Assembly (NCBI GenBank): GCA_021186555.1
Contig: JAJKFL010000011.1
Coordinates: 10,564,001-10,628,000, forward strand
From: Reticulitermes speratus
Lineage: Eukaryota > Arthropoda > Insecta > Blattodea > Rhinotermitidae
Direction: 5' to 3'
DNA length: 64,000 nucleotides
Below, piece after piece: positions 11,357 to 23,100 of the stretch. A program made the translations under genes and the position numbers. The notes below the pieces were generated by a model, which had not been told where the DNA came from, did not search any database, and saw only the letters and a list, made by a program, of their open reading frames with translations. Position 1 is the stretch's first letter. Every line of letters begins with the position of its first letter.

Positions 11357-12502
11357 ACACGAGGCTGGTGATATCCTACCAACAGCTGTCTGGACGACAC
11401 GAGGCTGGTGATATCCTACCAACAGCCTGTCTGGACGACACGAGGCTGGTGATATCCTACCAACAGTCTGTCTGGACGACACGAGGCTGGTGATATCCTA
11501 CCAACAGCCTGTCTGGACGACACGAGGCTGGTGATATCCTACCAACAGCCTGTCTGGACGACACGAGGCTAGTGATATCCTACCAACAGCCTGTCTGGAC
11601 GACACGAGACTGGTGATATCCTACCAACAGCCTGTCTGGACGACACGAGACTGGTGATATCCTACCAACAGCCTGTCTGGACGACACGAGACTGGTGATA
11701 TCCTACCAACAGCTGTCTGGACGACACGAGGCTGGTGATATCCTACCAACAGCCTGTCTGGACGACACGAGGCTGGTGATATCCTACCAACAGCCTGTCT
11801 GGACGACACGAGGCTGGTGATATCCTACCAACAGCCTGTCTGGACGACACGAGGCTAGTGATATCCTACCAACAGCCTGTCTGGACGACACGGGGACTGG
11901 TGATATCCTACCAACAGCCTGTCTGGACGACACGAGACTGGTGATATCCTACCAACAGCCTGTCTGGACGACACGAGACTGGTGATATCCTACCAACAGC
12001 CTGTCTGGACGACACGAGGCTGGTGATATCCTACCAACAGCCTGTCTGGACGACACGAGGCTGGTGATATCCTACCAACAGCCTGTCTGGACGACACGAG
12101 GCCGGTGATATCCTACCAACAGCCTGTCTGGACGACACGAGGCTGGTGATATCCTACCAACAGCCTGTCTGGACGACACGAGGCTGGTGATATCCTACCA
12201 ACAGCCTGTCTGGACGACACGAGGCCGGTGATATCCCACAACAGCTGTCTGGACGACACGAGGCCGGTGATATCCTACCAACAGCCTGTCTGGACGACAC
12301 GAGGCTGGTGATATCCTACCAACAGCCTGGTCTGGACGACACGAGGCTGGTGATATCCTACCAACAGCCTGTCTGGACGACACGAGGCCGGTGATATCCC
12401 ACCAACAGCCTGTCTGGACGACACGAGGCTGGTGATATCCTACCAACAGCCTGTCTGGACGACACGAGGCCGGTGATATCCTACCAACAGCCTGTCTGGA
12501 CG
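11357..12502. repeat. 41-bp tandem array, about 28 units
   Basis: Unit of about 41 bp (40-42) containing ACGAGGCTGGTGATATCC and TACCAACAGCCTGTCTGGAC. Variants at one position class (GAGGCTGG, GAGACTGG, GAGGCTAG, GAGGCCGG) allow units to be followed. A block of GGCTAG followed by three GACTGG units occurs at units 6-9 and again at 13-16, offset about 286 bp, indicating a seven-unit higher-order duplication. GGCCGG variants are confined to the right third. Open frames on either strand are by-products. Confidence 0.95.
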
Positions 12503-13630
12503 CTTACAACACAAAATGAAAACAGACATTTCAATCATTGTACTCTGTGCTTTACACGACGTCTGTCTCCAGTTTATTGCACTTCTCCCTGTGTAGTCTA
12601 CTGACCATAACTAATGCACAAACTGATCTACATCGCCCTCCGGTGCATTTCTTAGCAGCCTTTATTGATAAAGCGATCACGATCATCACAGGCAAATAAC
12701 TGAAATGTCTTACGGTGTTGCATACTTTAAAATGTTCGGCACATTTATATTCTTTATTTTCTTCCTCCATTTCTGTCGACGACATTAAGCATTCACACGA
12801 CTGTAATAATTACGTCAGTACAACAGTATTATCGATAAGGTTTATCAACTTCCATCCGTGTCGTTGTAATGTTTAACTGCAGGCAATAAAAATGTGCCGA
12901 ACAAGGTTACGTTATGGCCTACACCGTTACGATGACGTCAGGCCCTATACGGAAATTATAAAAGCGGTTACCATATAATTTATCACCATCACTATTAGCC
13001 TGAAAACAAAGGGGTGCACTAAAACTGCCTGTCTTTAAGTTTATCATCCAGTTGTGTTACTTACAAAATAAAAGATGACTTTTTATTCTTTTATTTTAAA
13101 CTGTCTTCCATTTGTAAAAAATTAGATCCGCCTTCAATCTGGCTAATAATTCTTCCTGGCACAACTGTTTTAAGCTCAGAGAGCTTAATGTGGTCTTATG
13201 TCTTCAGAATTAAAGGACAGTTAAAGCCCACCCTCATTAGCATATGTTTCCCAACGAACAGATTTTCGTAATTAATACTTCCGCAACTACAATCACCGTA
13301 ATTAAAACCACAGATAATAACAGGCACTGACCCCCAAGCTATACACCACAAACTACACTTCCATTATCTCAAATTCGAGAATTATGCTAAGCAGCGTCGT
13401 AACAAGGCAACATCATCATACAGACCTACTACCTACACTACATTCTGAAAAAGCAATCTTGTAACATCATACTAACAAGCAGAGAATCACAAATCCCAGG
13501 CGCCAGGTCGCCGTGGAGACTAAGTTTTATACGGTGGTGCCTAATATCCGTGTATTCGCAGTGTAGCTTCCTGCAGGTCAGCTTTCTGCCAGCTAGAAGT
13601 TTGGGGTGGCTCCTAGATTTTTGGAAAATG
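12503..13630. other. No recognised feature
   Basis: No SINE, LINE or hairpin motif identified. Confidence 0.4.
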
Positions 13631-13635
13631 TGCAC

Positions 13636-13918
13636 GCCCTTGCAAATAAGGTAAAGGTAAAATTGTACCTGCCCATGCCGTGAAGGCGTACAGGGGAGTG
13701 GATGTTTAGCTCCACTCATTATAAACCGCAGCACTACACGGGGGAGGTTAGTGGCCAATTTTACGCTCCCGCCACTTTACTCCCGCAAAAGAACCTGCGA
13801 CCCATTCAACAGTAGCCTCGGTGGACCCTAGAGCCGATCTGGAAGGTTTTGAAGAACAGAGAAATCTCTTTCCTCTGCCGGGATTCGAAGCCTGAACCCT
13901 CCAGCCCGTAGTGAGTCA
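13636..13918 (-). mobile_element. SINE family D, degraded
   Basis: Minus strand has a head with B-box-like GATTCGAAGCC antisense at about 13880, and the family D tail at the left (CCATGCCGTGAAGGCGTACA, then GGTAAAGGTAAA). The overlapping 106-codon minus frame is not a gene. Confidence 0.65.
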
Positions 13919-13992
13919 ACAGGAATTGGCACAAAATCTAAGGGAAGGAAAACTACATTAACAATAATAATAATAATAATAATAATCATTGA

Positions 13993-14136
13993 TATGGCTC
14001 AGGATACGGACAGGTGGCGGGTTCTTGTGAATGCGGTAATGAACCTTCGGGTTCCATAAAACGCGGGGAATTTCTTGACTAGCTGAGGACCTCTTAGCTT
14101 CTCAAGAAGGACTGTGCTACATGGAGTTAGTTAGTT
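13993..14136 (+). pseudogene. LINE 3' terminal fragment (family 1)
   Basis: Reads GGCTCAGGATACGGACAGG, then TGGCGGGTTCTTGTGAATGC, then TTCTTGACTAGCTGAGGACC. This is the complement of the tail at 33655-33790, so it is the same family in the plus orientation, heavily 5'-truncated. It ends in (AAT/ATC)n, suggesting the element's simple-repeat 3' tail. Confidence 0.8.
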
Positions 14137-14162
14137 ATAATAATAATAATCATCATCATCAT

Positions 14163-14850
14163 AAATGACGAGACATAGACCACACTGTATCGGCGTGTCC
14201 AACATTGGCAAGAGAACAATCCACAAGGCTACGTCATAGAACGTGGGAAATTGCACTATGGCGTGTGTAAGTAAATAGGTGTAAAGTCAGACAACGAACG
14301 TAGGTACGAGCGTGTGCCTGAATCGGTAAAGACATGTCATGCAGGTAAGCTAACCATGTTATGGAACCAAAAAGTGACAACTGACACATCTGTTCTTAGC
14401 AGTAAACCGGACATCATAATGCGTGGTAACTAGAAAGGAACGTGACTGTTAACGGAACTGCAACTGCAGGAGACGGAAATGTGGTTAAGAGAGAAGCCGA
14501 AAAGATTTTAAAATGTAAATACCTTACAATAGAAATACAGCGCATGTGGAATGTAAAAACGAGCGTGTTGCCAGTAATAACAGAGGAAACTGGAAACATC
14601 TCAAACATTCAGAAAATGTCTGAACAACATACCTGGAAAGCAAGATATCAAGAAACTACAGAAAAAGAAACCATACGTGGCACTGCACACATACTTCGAG
14701 ATATACTGCTATAAAAGCATAAAGACATTTATCATGAGAACTTACATGCACTGTACATTACAAATACAGAAAGGCCGTAAAATTATATAGCCTACAGTCA
14801 CGGTGTGTTCCGGTTATATAATTGTGAATACCCTGTATAAATCTTTAATC
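14163..14850. other. No recognised feature
   Basis: A 90-codon frame at 14442-14714 has no recognised domain and sits in non-coding-looking sequence. Confidence 0.4.
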
Positions 14851-14851
14851 T

Positions 14852-15060
14852 TAATTCACCGTGCATTTTCATTATTTAAAAAAACACCAACAAAATGCAC
14901 AACTTTCAAGGCGCAGACTAGCTCCTTATATCATGATACTATCCAACGCGTTTCGGCTCTTTGCGAGCCATCATCAGGGATCCTATACACTTATAAAAGT
15001 GCTTCACAACTGCAGCATCTGTTTGATTATTTAAAAATATGCACTATCTGTATAAAGGTG
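14852..15060 (-). mobile_element. Penelope-like/retrozyme relic, single arm
   Basis: Read on the minus strand: hammerhead motif (14939-14987), about 45 nt later GTGCATTTTGTTGGTG, then the terminal motif ATGCACGGTGAATT at about 14854-14867. The order matches the right arms and tails of the elements at 3233 and 36820. No second arm was seen, and there is no open frame. Confidence 0.6.
14939..14987 (-). ncRNA. Hammerhead-type ribozyme motif, intact core
   Basis: Minus strand reads ATCC then CTGATGA, a perfect 5-bp stem II GGCTC/GAGCC with GCAAA loop, GAAACGCGTT, then GGATAG. ATCC pairs with GGAT in stem I. The stem III palindrome here is ACGCGT, unlike the ACATGT seen elsewhere. Confidence 0.75.
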
Positions 15061-15092
15061 ATTAATAATAATAATAATAATCATCATCATCA

Positions 15093-16375
15093 CCATGACC
15101 ACGAACAGCCAGCGCAGCAGTAAGTGCGTTCTACACTTGTATTAAGAAGGCATACTTTCGAACCTGGGTAGGATTAATCTTTATAGCGACTGAGGCTTCC
15201 ATACTTTTCCTCAGTCTCTCCGCATCAATTTACGGACAATAACTGGCAAATGACTGCCTCCTAAGAAATATACCGGTGCATTACCAGTGACTATATTCCA
15301 ATATAATAGGCCAATAAATAAATATGTTTCAAATAACTTAGTCGCAATACGCAAACAATCATTTAAATAAAATACTCAAGGATTAAATTACCAGATTTAT
15401 TTTGGTCTCAAAATTAGTCAGCTTACCTCCTTTCAGATTTCTCTGTTCTCTTGTTTTTGAATTGAGTTGTTTGGGTATTATGGAATGGTCATTCGTAATG
15501 CACGGTCTTGTCATTCATATGGCATTCTTCTGTAATGATTTTCGATTCATATATTTGTACAATCAATTTTTCTCTGATCCCCAGACTTCAGGTTTACTCG
15601 ATTCGTAACTAACGTGAAAGAATTACCGAAACATATACTTCCGCCTCCAGGAGACTTAACTCATATATTTTATTCTTTCGTGAGATCCCCAGTCTTGCGA
15701 CCATAAATCAACATTATGACTACAATTTCACTGTAAAATGTGATTCTGGTTTCCTATCTTTTATATTTCCGTCTTCTGGTCCTATGTCATCTGCCAGATA
15801 TGTTTCATAATTCACATCACATGTCTTGATTGCTCAACTCCACAGAATTATTTTCAAAATTGTACACTAGTGCGCATTACAGAAATATCAGTTACTTACT
15901 ACACACAATCTAAATTATAATACGAACATGTTGAAGTGTGCATTAAGAGACTCTGATGAGGAGATTTTAAATATGGCGAAAGCTTTCAACTTGATATTTT
16001 GAATTGCAGTAACTCTGGAGGTTGTGCTACATCTCTCCTTCAGAGAATTGGGTGGGTAATGTACAGCAAATACAAAGGTTTTAGAACAAACATTTCAGAC
16101 ATAATTATCAAAAAAAAACTATACCTAATACTTTTTACCTAGTGAAATACAGATAATAAAATTTTCAAATTATCGAAAGCTCCCTTTTTTCGCCCGGGTT
16201 TCTCTTAAAATAAACTTCCAGAGTAATAAATGTCCTTATTTATTAGACAAAATTATGAATATGCAGCCACGTGCACGCAAGACGCGCAGCCACAATATAC
16301 CACAATACACATGCTCTGTTCCACCGCTCATTTAATCGGTCGTTTGTAATCTTAAGACGATTCATCCCTGTTGTG
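15093..16375. other. No recognised feature
   Basis: Short AT-rich frames only. A CTGATGA...GAAAG motif at 15953-15981 was considered as a ribozyme and rejected. Confidence 0.4.
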
Positions 16376-16436
16376 TTACGGATAATAAAAATCACAGTAA
16401 ATCCAGTCAAACACAACAACTGTTTATTCCAGCGTT

Positions 16437-16482
16437 AATTCAACGACATGTTTCGGCCTGACAGGCAATTATAAGGTAGACC
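16437..16482 (-). ncRNA. Hammerhead-type motif, core degraded
   Basis: Keeps GGCCGAAACATGTC and GTTGA, but the CTGATGA core and one side of stem II have decayed. Confidence 0.4.
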
Positions 16483-16640
16483 AAGAATATAGGAGTATGT
16501 ACACTGTTATACGGAAATTGAGATCCAAACGCTAGTCACGTCCAAATCGACCAGTACAAAAACTTAGGAACAAAAGTATACAGTTGTAATGCTAGTTTAG
16601 ATCTCAATTTCCGTATAACTGTGTATATACTCTTATGTTC

Positions 16641-16692
16641 TTGGTCAACGAGATGATGGCCTGTCAGGCCGAAACACTTCGCTGAATTAACA
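16641..16692 (+). ncRNA. Hammerhead-type motif, one core change
   Basis: Reads TCAAC, GAGATGA (expected CTGATGA), GGCC-TGTCA-GGCC, GAAAC. Combining this arm with the left arm, the ancestral stem I would be TCAAC/GTTGA, 5 bp. Confidence 0.5.
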
Positions 16693-16747
16693 TTAGACTA
16701 TACAACTGTTGTGTTTGACTGGATTTACTGTGATTCTTATTAATCCG

Positions 16748-16900
16748 TTCACACATTTTTCAACCAACAAAATGCGCACTTCTTATTATACCATACAACT
16801 TCTTTCTATAATAAAATTAACCCAACATGTTTCGATTCTCTAATGGGAACATCATCAGGGATTTAAACTTTCATTTTACACATACATATATAACATAACA
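16748..16900 (-). mobile_element. Penelope-like/retrozyme relic, single arm
   Basis: Minus strand: hammerhead motif at 16818-16867, then GTGCGCATTTTGTTGGTTG, the same order as at 14852. It directly abuts the hairpin element at 16377-16747. Confidence 0.55.
16818..16867 (-). ncRNA. Hammerhead-type ribozyme motif, intact core
   Basis: Minus strand AAATCC, CTGATGA, TTCCC/GAGAA stem II with one mismatch, GAAACATGTT, then GGGTTA. AATCC pairs with GGGTT through one G-U wobble. Confidence 0.6.
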
Positions 16901-17530
16901 AACAATTGGCACATATTAAAAGTTAAATATGTAAAATGTGGACTTTGTCTGTTGTTATAAGTAGGTCCACTGCTTATCAGGAGTTTTGTTGTCTATGGAA
17001 GTCTGGGACAGCATTAAAAAACAATACAAAAATTATTAATCCGTTGTTTCCTTATCCGCACAGCAGAGCCAAGCACTAATTTCATCTACTGGAATACTGA
17101 AATAATGAAATTTTCTCATGAGTTACGGCTGCCACAAGCAAACATACAGACACGGTAATTTATGTAGACGGGTTGGTAGTCTACAACACACACTACAAAA
17201 ATTCAAAATTACAATAAAATAAAAGGAATTATAAAAAGAAATTTTGGAAAAAGTACGTCGAAAAATGTAATGTTGTGACTATATATGATGACAGATTCCT
17301 GCTTATATTTGGTACCTAAATATGACTCTTGAGGAAGAAAGCCAAGAAAAGATTGGAAGATCGACAGACGAGAGTCCTCGGTATCACTGCCGGCAGTTAC
17401 AAGAATAACTTGAATACCTAATCAGAAAATTGGTGGCGAGTTGTGCCGAAGCTGACTGAAGTATTGGATGATATTACAAAACTGAGACTACTTGGTTAAG
17501 GCAAAATTCTTAAAGTATCTTACTATTACA
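16901..17530. other. No recognised feature
   Basis: AT-rich; nothing recognised. Confidence 0.4.
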
Positions 17531-17826
17531 GACGGCAGCCGGAATGGCGCATTCGGTATTGCGAATACGTTACGAGCTTGACGACCAGCAAATGTTCTTA
17601 GATTCCTGTCGGGGCAAGAGATTCTTCTCCAAAACTTTCAGACTGGCTCTCGGAATCACGCCACCTCCTACTCAAAAGCCAAAGGAGATTCTCCCCGGGA
17701 GTAAAGACGCCCGGACGCGAATCTTGCCATACACTTGCATACAGCGCCACCGTTAAGAATTAGTGGAGCTATAACTCTGCTCCTCCATATGCATTTATAG
17801 CGATAAGAGGGACAATTTTATTGTAC
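17531..17826 (+). mobile_element. SINE family D, degraded, plus orientation
   Basis: Contains the family D order: degraded tRNA-like head, CCCCGGGAGTAAAGACGCCC, then GGAGCTATAACTCTGCTCC and the 3' tail. No intact B-box. The 70-codon frame is spurious. Confidence 0.6.
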
Positions 17827-18134
17827 CAGAATAGACCTCGGGAAAGGCCTGTGTAAAGAACGTCTAATCAGTTCTGCATTTCGGAACAAGATTTGCTGGC
17901 CATAATTTTTGTTAGAAGAAGCAGCAGTAAAACCCGTTACACTATTCCTAATGTAACTGATACTTGTTTAAACACAGTGCGTCAGCTGCTTGTGCTTTGT
18001 AAGTCACAGTCACTAGCAGAATAATAAAACGTGACAACAGAACTGGTGTAAAATAAAATGTAGCCATATGAATGGCGGTGCACGTAGAACACCTAAGAGT
18101 AGCACAATTTCTATGTTCATTGTACGAGTATATA

Positions 18135-18318
18135 CAGTTGAGCCCGGTTATAACGACATCGGTTTAAGCGACACCTCGTCTACAGTGTCAGATATTCTGT
18201 GGTACCAATTAATTCCTCACTGTTAACCATAACATTATACCCTCGGTTATAACAACACTCGTTTATAACGACACAAAATATGCAGTCCGTTTCATGACGT
18301 TATAACCGAGTTCCACTG
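18135..18318 (+). mobile_element. pogo/Tigger-type MITE, 184 bp
   Basis: Starts CAGTTGAGCCCGGTTATAAC and ends TATAACCGAGTTCCACTG, bounded by TA on both sides (18133-18134, 18319-18320). Its interior (CGACACCTCGTCTA, CCAATTAATTCC) is the reverse complement of the copy at 9916-10101. Confidence 0.75.
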
Positions 18319-18684
18319 TATTTTACGAAGTGTGCAATGCATACCAGTAAGGCAGGCAGTGTCCAGTTACAAATAAATATTGAGAAGAAAAATAATTGTG
18401 ATTCGTTCTTTTAGTGGGGTACTTTAGAAAACTGCCAGTAATTCAGACCGCATGTAGTCGAATACGGCGAATTAACTGTAACGAATTCGAGCGATCTTTC
18501 CTTCAACACGGCACTTAACCAGCTTCTTCCCAGGCGACGGAAGAAAACTACGATAAACCTCAGTCACAAGAGTCTAAGTCCCAGCCGAGATTAGAAAGAC
18601 GCATGTTCCGAAAATGATTAACTAAACAAAGTTATAATCATCGTGATGGTATGTTATTTAATTTCATTACGTAACACCTCCTAG

Positions 18685-18790
18685 TACCCACCTCCATCTA
18701 GCGCCGAGGTTAAAGAAAGAGTAGAGCTATACCTCTACTCCCCCTCTGGTCCTTCATGGCCTGTTCTAGGGAGAACTTTACCTTAACACC
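18685..18790 (+). mobile_element. SINE family D, 3' part only
   Basis: GAGTAGAGCTATACCTCTAC and TTCATGGCCTGTTCTAGGG match the complement of 45370-45430. 5'-truncated. Confidence 0.7.
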
Positions 18791-18816
18791 TAGTATTTCA
18801 TTTGTTCCGAAGTTAC

Positions 18817-18856
18817 ACATATATATAATTATATATATATATATATATATATATAC
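18817..18856. repeat. (AT)n microsatellite
   Basis: Alternating AT dinucleotides. Confidence 0.9.
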
Positions 18857-20545
18857 TTTTAACGTGAACAGCATAAAAATAATTGTAGTATAAAAATATA
18901 GACCATTCATAAAATTGAAAAAGCTCTGTCCTCTTCAATAGATCACAAACGCTTCAGTTTAAATGAGGAATCCATTAATGTATTTATACAAAAACCACGA
19001 AATGAAAATTAAATTTATCCGAACACTATATCATGCCAAAAACTCTGTAATATCAACTCATCGTAGTTCATAATTCCATTTACTTCAAATGCATTAAAGC
19101 AGTTATAGGAAATATCGATTGAAACAGGTAGGTAAAATGTGGAAAAAATATAAGCGTGGAAATGAAGGTAAGATAACCTCTTGAATGCGGAAGAGTTGGT
19201 AACGGTGATGCGGAGTGACGACCATCGGCTGACCAACAGTGAAAACCGACATATTGCGACGGCGGTAAACAGAAGACAGGATACGTTCCACTATCCTTGC
19301 TACAGCACTTTATAACTAAAGATTACTTTAGGCATAATGGAGATTGTGTTAAGAAAATTCTTCCACAATATCAGAGTTGAAGCAAAGAATTGCTGTTTTT
19401 AGGTTAGGAGAGTCTGCAGTTGTCATTTTAAAGCACATTCTCATATTTGTTACTTGTTGGCGAATGCGTAGAACTGTGTCGTGTTACAGTAAATTACATG
19501 TGTATACTGGAGAAAAGAAGGACTTAATGGAAAGAATAATACTGAAGTCTGCGGTCAGGACATTTTGTTTACAAAAAATCTTCATGAAACTGCCGAATAC
19601 AAAGACAGCAAGAAGTAATAAGGCTTAGCCTACATATAGAGGCCAAAGAAAAAGTTAAGAAGTACTGTTAAAATAAAGCCAAATCGCTTAATACTCCGAT
19701 CTAAAATTTTTACTGCATTAAGGGTTATCTCTTTATGGCATGTCCATCCCCTAAACTACGTATCCCTGTGCATTGTTCTTTGTTAAATTCCACATGTACC
19801 AATCTGTAATGTAGGCCAGATGATGACTGCGTACTGTCTAGTATGCCAGTCAATACAGTCAGCACTTTGATGTGCTGTCACACACAAGTTCATTTTGTTT
19901 GTCACTGGTCCACTCAGGGCTTCTGTCCGCTCTTGGAGTGGGTAATAAACGCTGTCACAAAACCTTATGAGCGCTGCTGTGTACCAAACAATTTAACTTT
20001 CGCACATAAAAGCGCGGAGTTGTGGAAGAATTCGCGTAAAACGAGAGTAAAGGACGCCTATCCTATAACCATTAACCTAGGGTACGACTACGTAATGTAT
20101 GAATTACGCAATGTTCCATAAATAAGAACGAGTTCCGATTATTAATTCATAAATTTAAAATACGCTTACATATTATAAAATTAAGTCGATTGTCGACAAT
20201 AGGCAAGTGTGGATTTGGGAATATTTAATTTGCACAATTTTGATACTTAAGAAAATTTTATATTAACATGAAGCGTATTAGGGCACACGAGGCGCCCCGC
20301 AACAGTCTATGCGGCTAGTATTTTGCTGCATCTCGACAGTATTGCTCATCTACAGAGCCCATGCGATGTCTCAGACTAATTACAAAATTGTTTCTTCGTC
20401 CCAATAAAAATATCCTGAATATCATGCTATGAACCAGTTATCTGTTGCTGTTTATAAGTAAAATTATACTTGTAAAATTCCCCCAACAATAATTGGAGAT
20501 TCCTATAATTATGATAAAGTAACTATTACATACCAACCATGCTTA
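18857..20545. other. No recognised feature
   Basis: Several frames of 62-92 codons without recognised motifs. Any 3' exon of the TipE-family gene on the minus strand could lie here or further left, but I cannot identify one. Confidence 0.4.
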
Positions 20546-20700
20546 TTAATAATTAGCACTCCAGCCTCTTAATCGGAGGTCCCGGGTTCAATTTTGGCTT
20601 GGAGGCCGACAGTCTGATTGAGATTTATCGTTGTTTTTGGCGATTAGAGACATAGTACTTTAACGTACAACACAAAAGCCACATTTCTTATTCTTTATAC
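20546..20700 (+). mobile_element. Possible tRNA-derived SINE relic
   Basis: Has a TAGCACTCCAG...GGGTTCAATTTTGG arrangement resembling A and B boxes, with no clear tail. Confidence 0.3.
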
Positions 20701-20887
20701 GTCCTCAGTCACAGTCGCCCTAGCATTCGACGCTATATGACCACCACATACGAAAATTCGTTTTAAATATTTAAAGAATTGATCCATTACACATTAAAAA
20801 TTGCTCTGCAATGCTGATGCTCTTAAAACTAGCATAAACATGTTTCTCGTTGAAAGAGTGTGACCTGAAAATGAAGCAGTTCTAGTA

Positions 20888-20896
20888 ACTCACCTG
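20888..20896 (-). other. Candidate 5' splice donor of the TipE exon
   Basis: Minus strand reads CCAG|GTGAGT, matching the metazoan donor consensus, with the exon ending at 20894 in phase 2. The in-frame TGA lies inside this site. Inference from sequence only. Confidence 0.6.
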
Positions 20897-21723
20897 GCGT
20901 CTTCGACTGCGCACCGCCTTATATGGCGCCTCCTGCGGGTCCTCTCCATGCCACACCGACAGTCGCAGTACATGACGCAGAGTACTACCGAAGTTGCCAA
21001 GGTCACAGTAAAGGGAACAGCGAAGTAGTGAATAATAATTCGAACTTGCTCCTCCCTGTTGTAATGGATGAGGACAACGGTTCTGTTCTCGCGAGAGTAA
21101 TAGCAGGGAAATTCTGCGTTCTCTTTGCCGTACGTCGTGGTGAAGTTCTCGCAGTCGACGTCAGGGGGATAACCGCAACCTTTGATATTCACCAGAAGAA
21201 CTGCTTCTTCGGTGAAGTTCTCTGCAGACGATGGCGTCACCGCTGACGTTGTAGTCGGGGTGGAGGAAGACAAGGACACGGTTGAAGAGGAGTTACCGTC
21301 GTCGTCAGTGTCTTGTACAAAAGTTAAGTTCCTGCCGTAGTACGGCGCTGTCGAATACACGACGTAAATGTGAGTACAACTGTACATATCACTTGTACAG
21401 CCTTCCCTACAGGAACTCCATGTACAGTTGAAAATTCCCCAGAGATCTTCTCGTCTTGTGGTCACACACTTCACAGGTTCCGACACAAAGTCTGCTGCCA
21501 AAGTGGATATGGCGGGATCCACATACAGTGGTACCAGGAACAGCAAGGCAGATCCTCCTCCCACTGCAGTCATGGCTAGGAACGATGTTGTGTAAAACCA
21601 CATTCTCTCCCGACATGTCCTTTTGGGTTTTTTCTTCTTCTTAGGTTGAGCCAGTTCCAGGAGTTTCCGCTTCCGGAGTTCCTGTTGTTGGTCCAGGAGC
21701 AGCTCCGAGCTGCTGCTCCTCAT
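20894..21723 (-). CDS. TipE-family sodium channel auxiliary subunit, first coding exon
   Basis: Encodes 276 residues plus part of a codon; TipE-family proteins are membrane auxiliary subunits of the insect para-type voltage-gated sodium channel. Visible: a basic N-terminal stretch (Lys-rich, 28-40), membrane segment at about 42-67 (ends FLVPLYVDP), an extracellular loop with conserved cysteines (C86, C100, C105, C109, C116, C183, C191, C207) and motifs NCTWSSCREGC, KGCGYPP and FPCYYS, N-glycosylation sites at N99, N132, N144, N169, N193 and N213, and a second membrane segment at about 229-252 followed by an Arg-rich tail. The ATG has a good context (ACCATGA). The frame reads into TGA, but that TGA overlaps an excellent splice donor (AG|GTGAGT, 20894|20893), so the protein probably continues in another exon; if unspliced it ends at 277 residues. 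Length and sequence suggest the TEH1 type rather than the longer TipE proper; paralogue identity is not certain. Confidence 0.88.
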
Positions 21724-23100
21724 GGTGGAATCTGCAACCGGAAGTCACGCTTCTGCCGCACGGACGTTCGTGTCTATGCGAGTGAACGTGCCTTCGAAGC
21801 CACGTGCAAGGCAATGCTGCTCATAGCTGACATCTGTCCTCAGCCAGCTGCATGAAACAGTAGTACTCTGTTGCCTTACGGTACTTGTAGAAATCAGATG
21901 ACAATTCGAGTTAATGAAACTTACAGAATTAAGGGAGTGAGGACTGTGCAACGTAACTCATGACACATAATTTTATATGACATTTCTTTGACAACAGAAT
22001 GTGAACTTCTTTGAGGCTAATGATGGAGGCCTCCCCTGTTTGGTCTGTTAAATGCAGAAACTGTGAGCAGATCTCTGTACTTGGTTACGACAAATTGTGA
22101 GGAATAGTAACAGTTTTTAAACAAAGTATGTGTGTGATCTCACTCTTCAAATGTGCGCCTCACGCGACGTTCAGAAATGTAAAATCTCTTGAAGTAAACA
22201 TTCATCAACTTTTAAATGTTAATGAACCAAACACACTATTTTTTTTGACAAGTGCTGACAAATGTTGCGTGAGATTTCAGAAATTATTCCAATAGTATTT
22301 GCTGGAACTGATAAAGATTTAGCTGACAATAATTAAAGTGTTCCCATAAGGAATAAAATTGTTTTGAATTAGTTTAAATTTACTATAAGGTAGGTTCTAT
22401 TAGAACCGGGCATAGAAAGTAAAGCGTGTGCGTTAGAAAATGTTAAAGTAATGTCTTTACGATATACAGAATAATATTAAATGGAAAATCAATGAGAGTA
22501 AGTTGTCACAATCGCCGCTGAAGGAGGCACTTCCGGCAGCATGTACGTCACTCAGCTGTGATGAAAGACGGCAGTAAAATTCCACATATGAGGAGATGAA
22601 TTTCCTGCGTTACGTTTAAGTTCAAGCACTGTAGGCCACATCCACACAAAACTAAATTTTATTGACTGTTAACAGATTCAATTATTTTTGTTTAGAGACG
22701 GAAACAAAGGAACTGTATTTCTATTTTGAAGAAACTGTTACTGTTTGCAACTCTCCATTAATACTTTCGATAAAATGTCTCTAAAAACTTCCATCCACAT
22801 ATGCTGCATTACAAAATGAACAAATTCCGTTGCTTACGAAGATCTTCTTATGATTGTGTCTTGAAGTTTGAAACTGACCCTGGCTTTATTTTAAAAAACT
22901 ACAAAACATTTTAATTAATACGAATCACCAAGATTACTCCTCTTTACAAACGTGCTCTAAACAAACTTCCCATTCAAGTGTTGGTGTTGTAGTGTTCTGT
23001 GCATTGACTGGCGAGCGACGGCTTGTATGTTGACTATTGTAATGATGGTTGTACTCGCGAACATTGAAGTTGTGCCAAGTGGAAATTCGCCATGACAGAC
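21724..23100. other. Upstream region of TipE exon; no coding recognised
   Basis: Minus strand has TTGCAG just before ATTCCACCATG (21732-21734), a possible 3' splice acceptor if a 5' untranslated exon lies further right. The polypyrimidine tract is weak. Otherwise AT-rich and unassigned. Confidence 0.35.

Larger units (their letters stand above)
16377..16747. mobile_element. Hairpin element with hammerhead motifs in both arms
   Basis: Inverted repeat: ACGGATAATAAAAATCACAG at the left edge is matched by its near complement at the right edge, and the arms continue inward to about 16520 and 16600. Both arms carry GGCC-TGTCA-GGCC stem II next to GAAAC. No clear target-site duplication was found. 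The GAAAC flank TTCAACG is the complement of the stem I strand, as expected for the hammerhead fold. Confidence 0.65.

Noticed and set aside
11204-12446. Open frames with repeated VGYHQPRVVQT peptide in the 41-bp array
   Set aside because: 41 bp is not a multiple of three; frames are short and appear in several phases on both strands, as expected for a tandem repeat.
15953-15995. CTGATGA...GAAAG as another hammerhead motif
   Set aside because: Stem II and stem I do not pair convincingly, the palindrome differs, and no downstream GTGCAT motif follows.
21407-21644. Plus-strand and alternative minus-strand frames across the TipE exon
   Set aside because: Shadows of the TipE-family frame, which alone shows conserved motifs.
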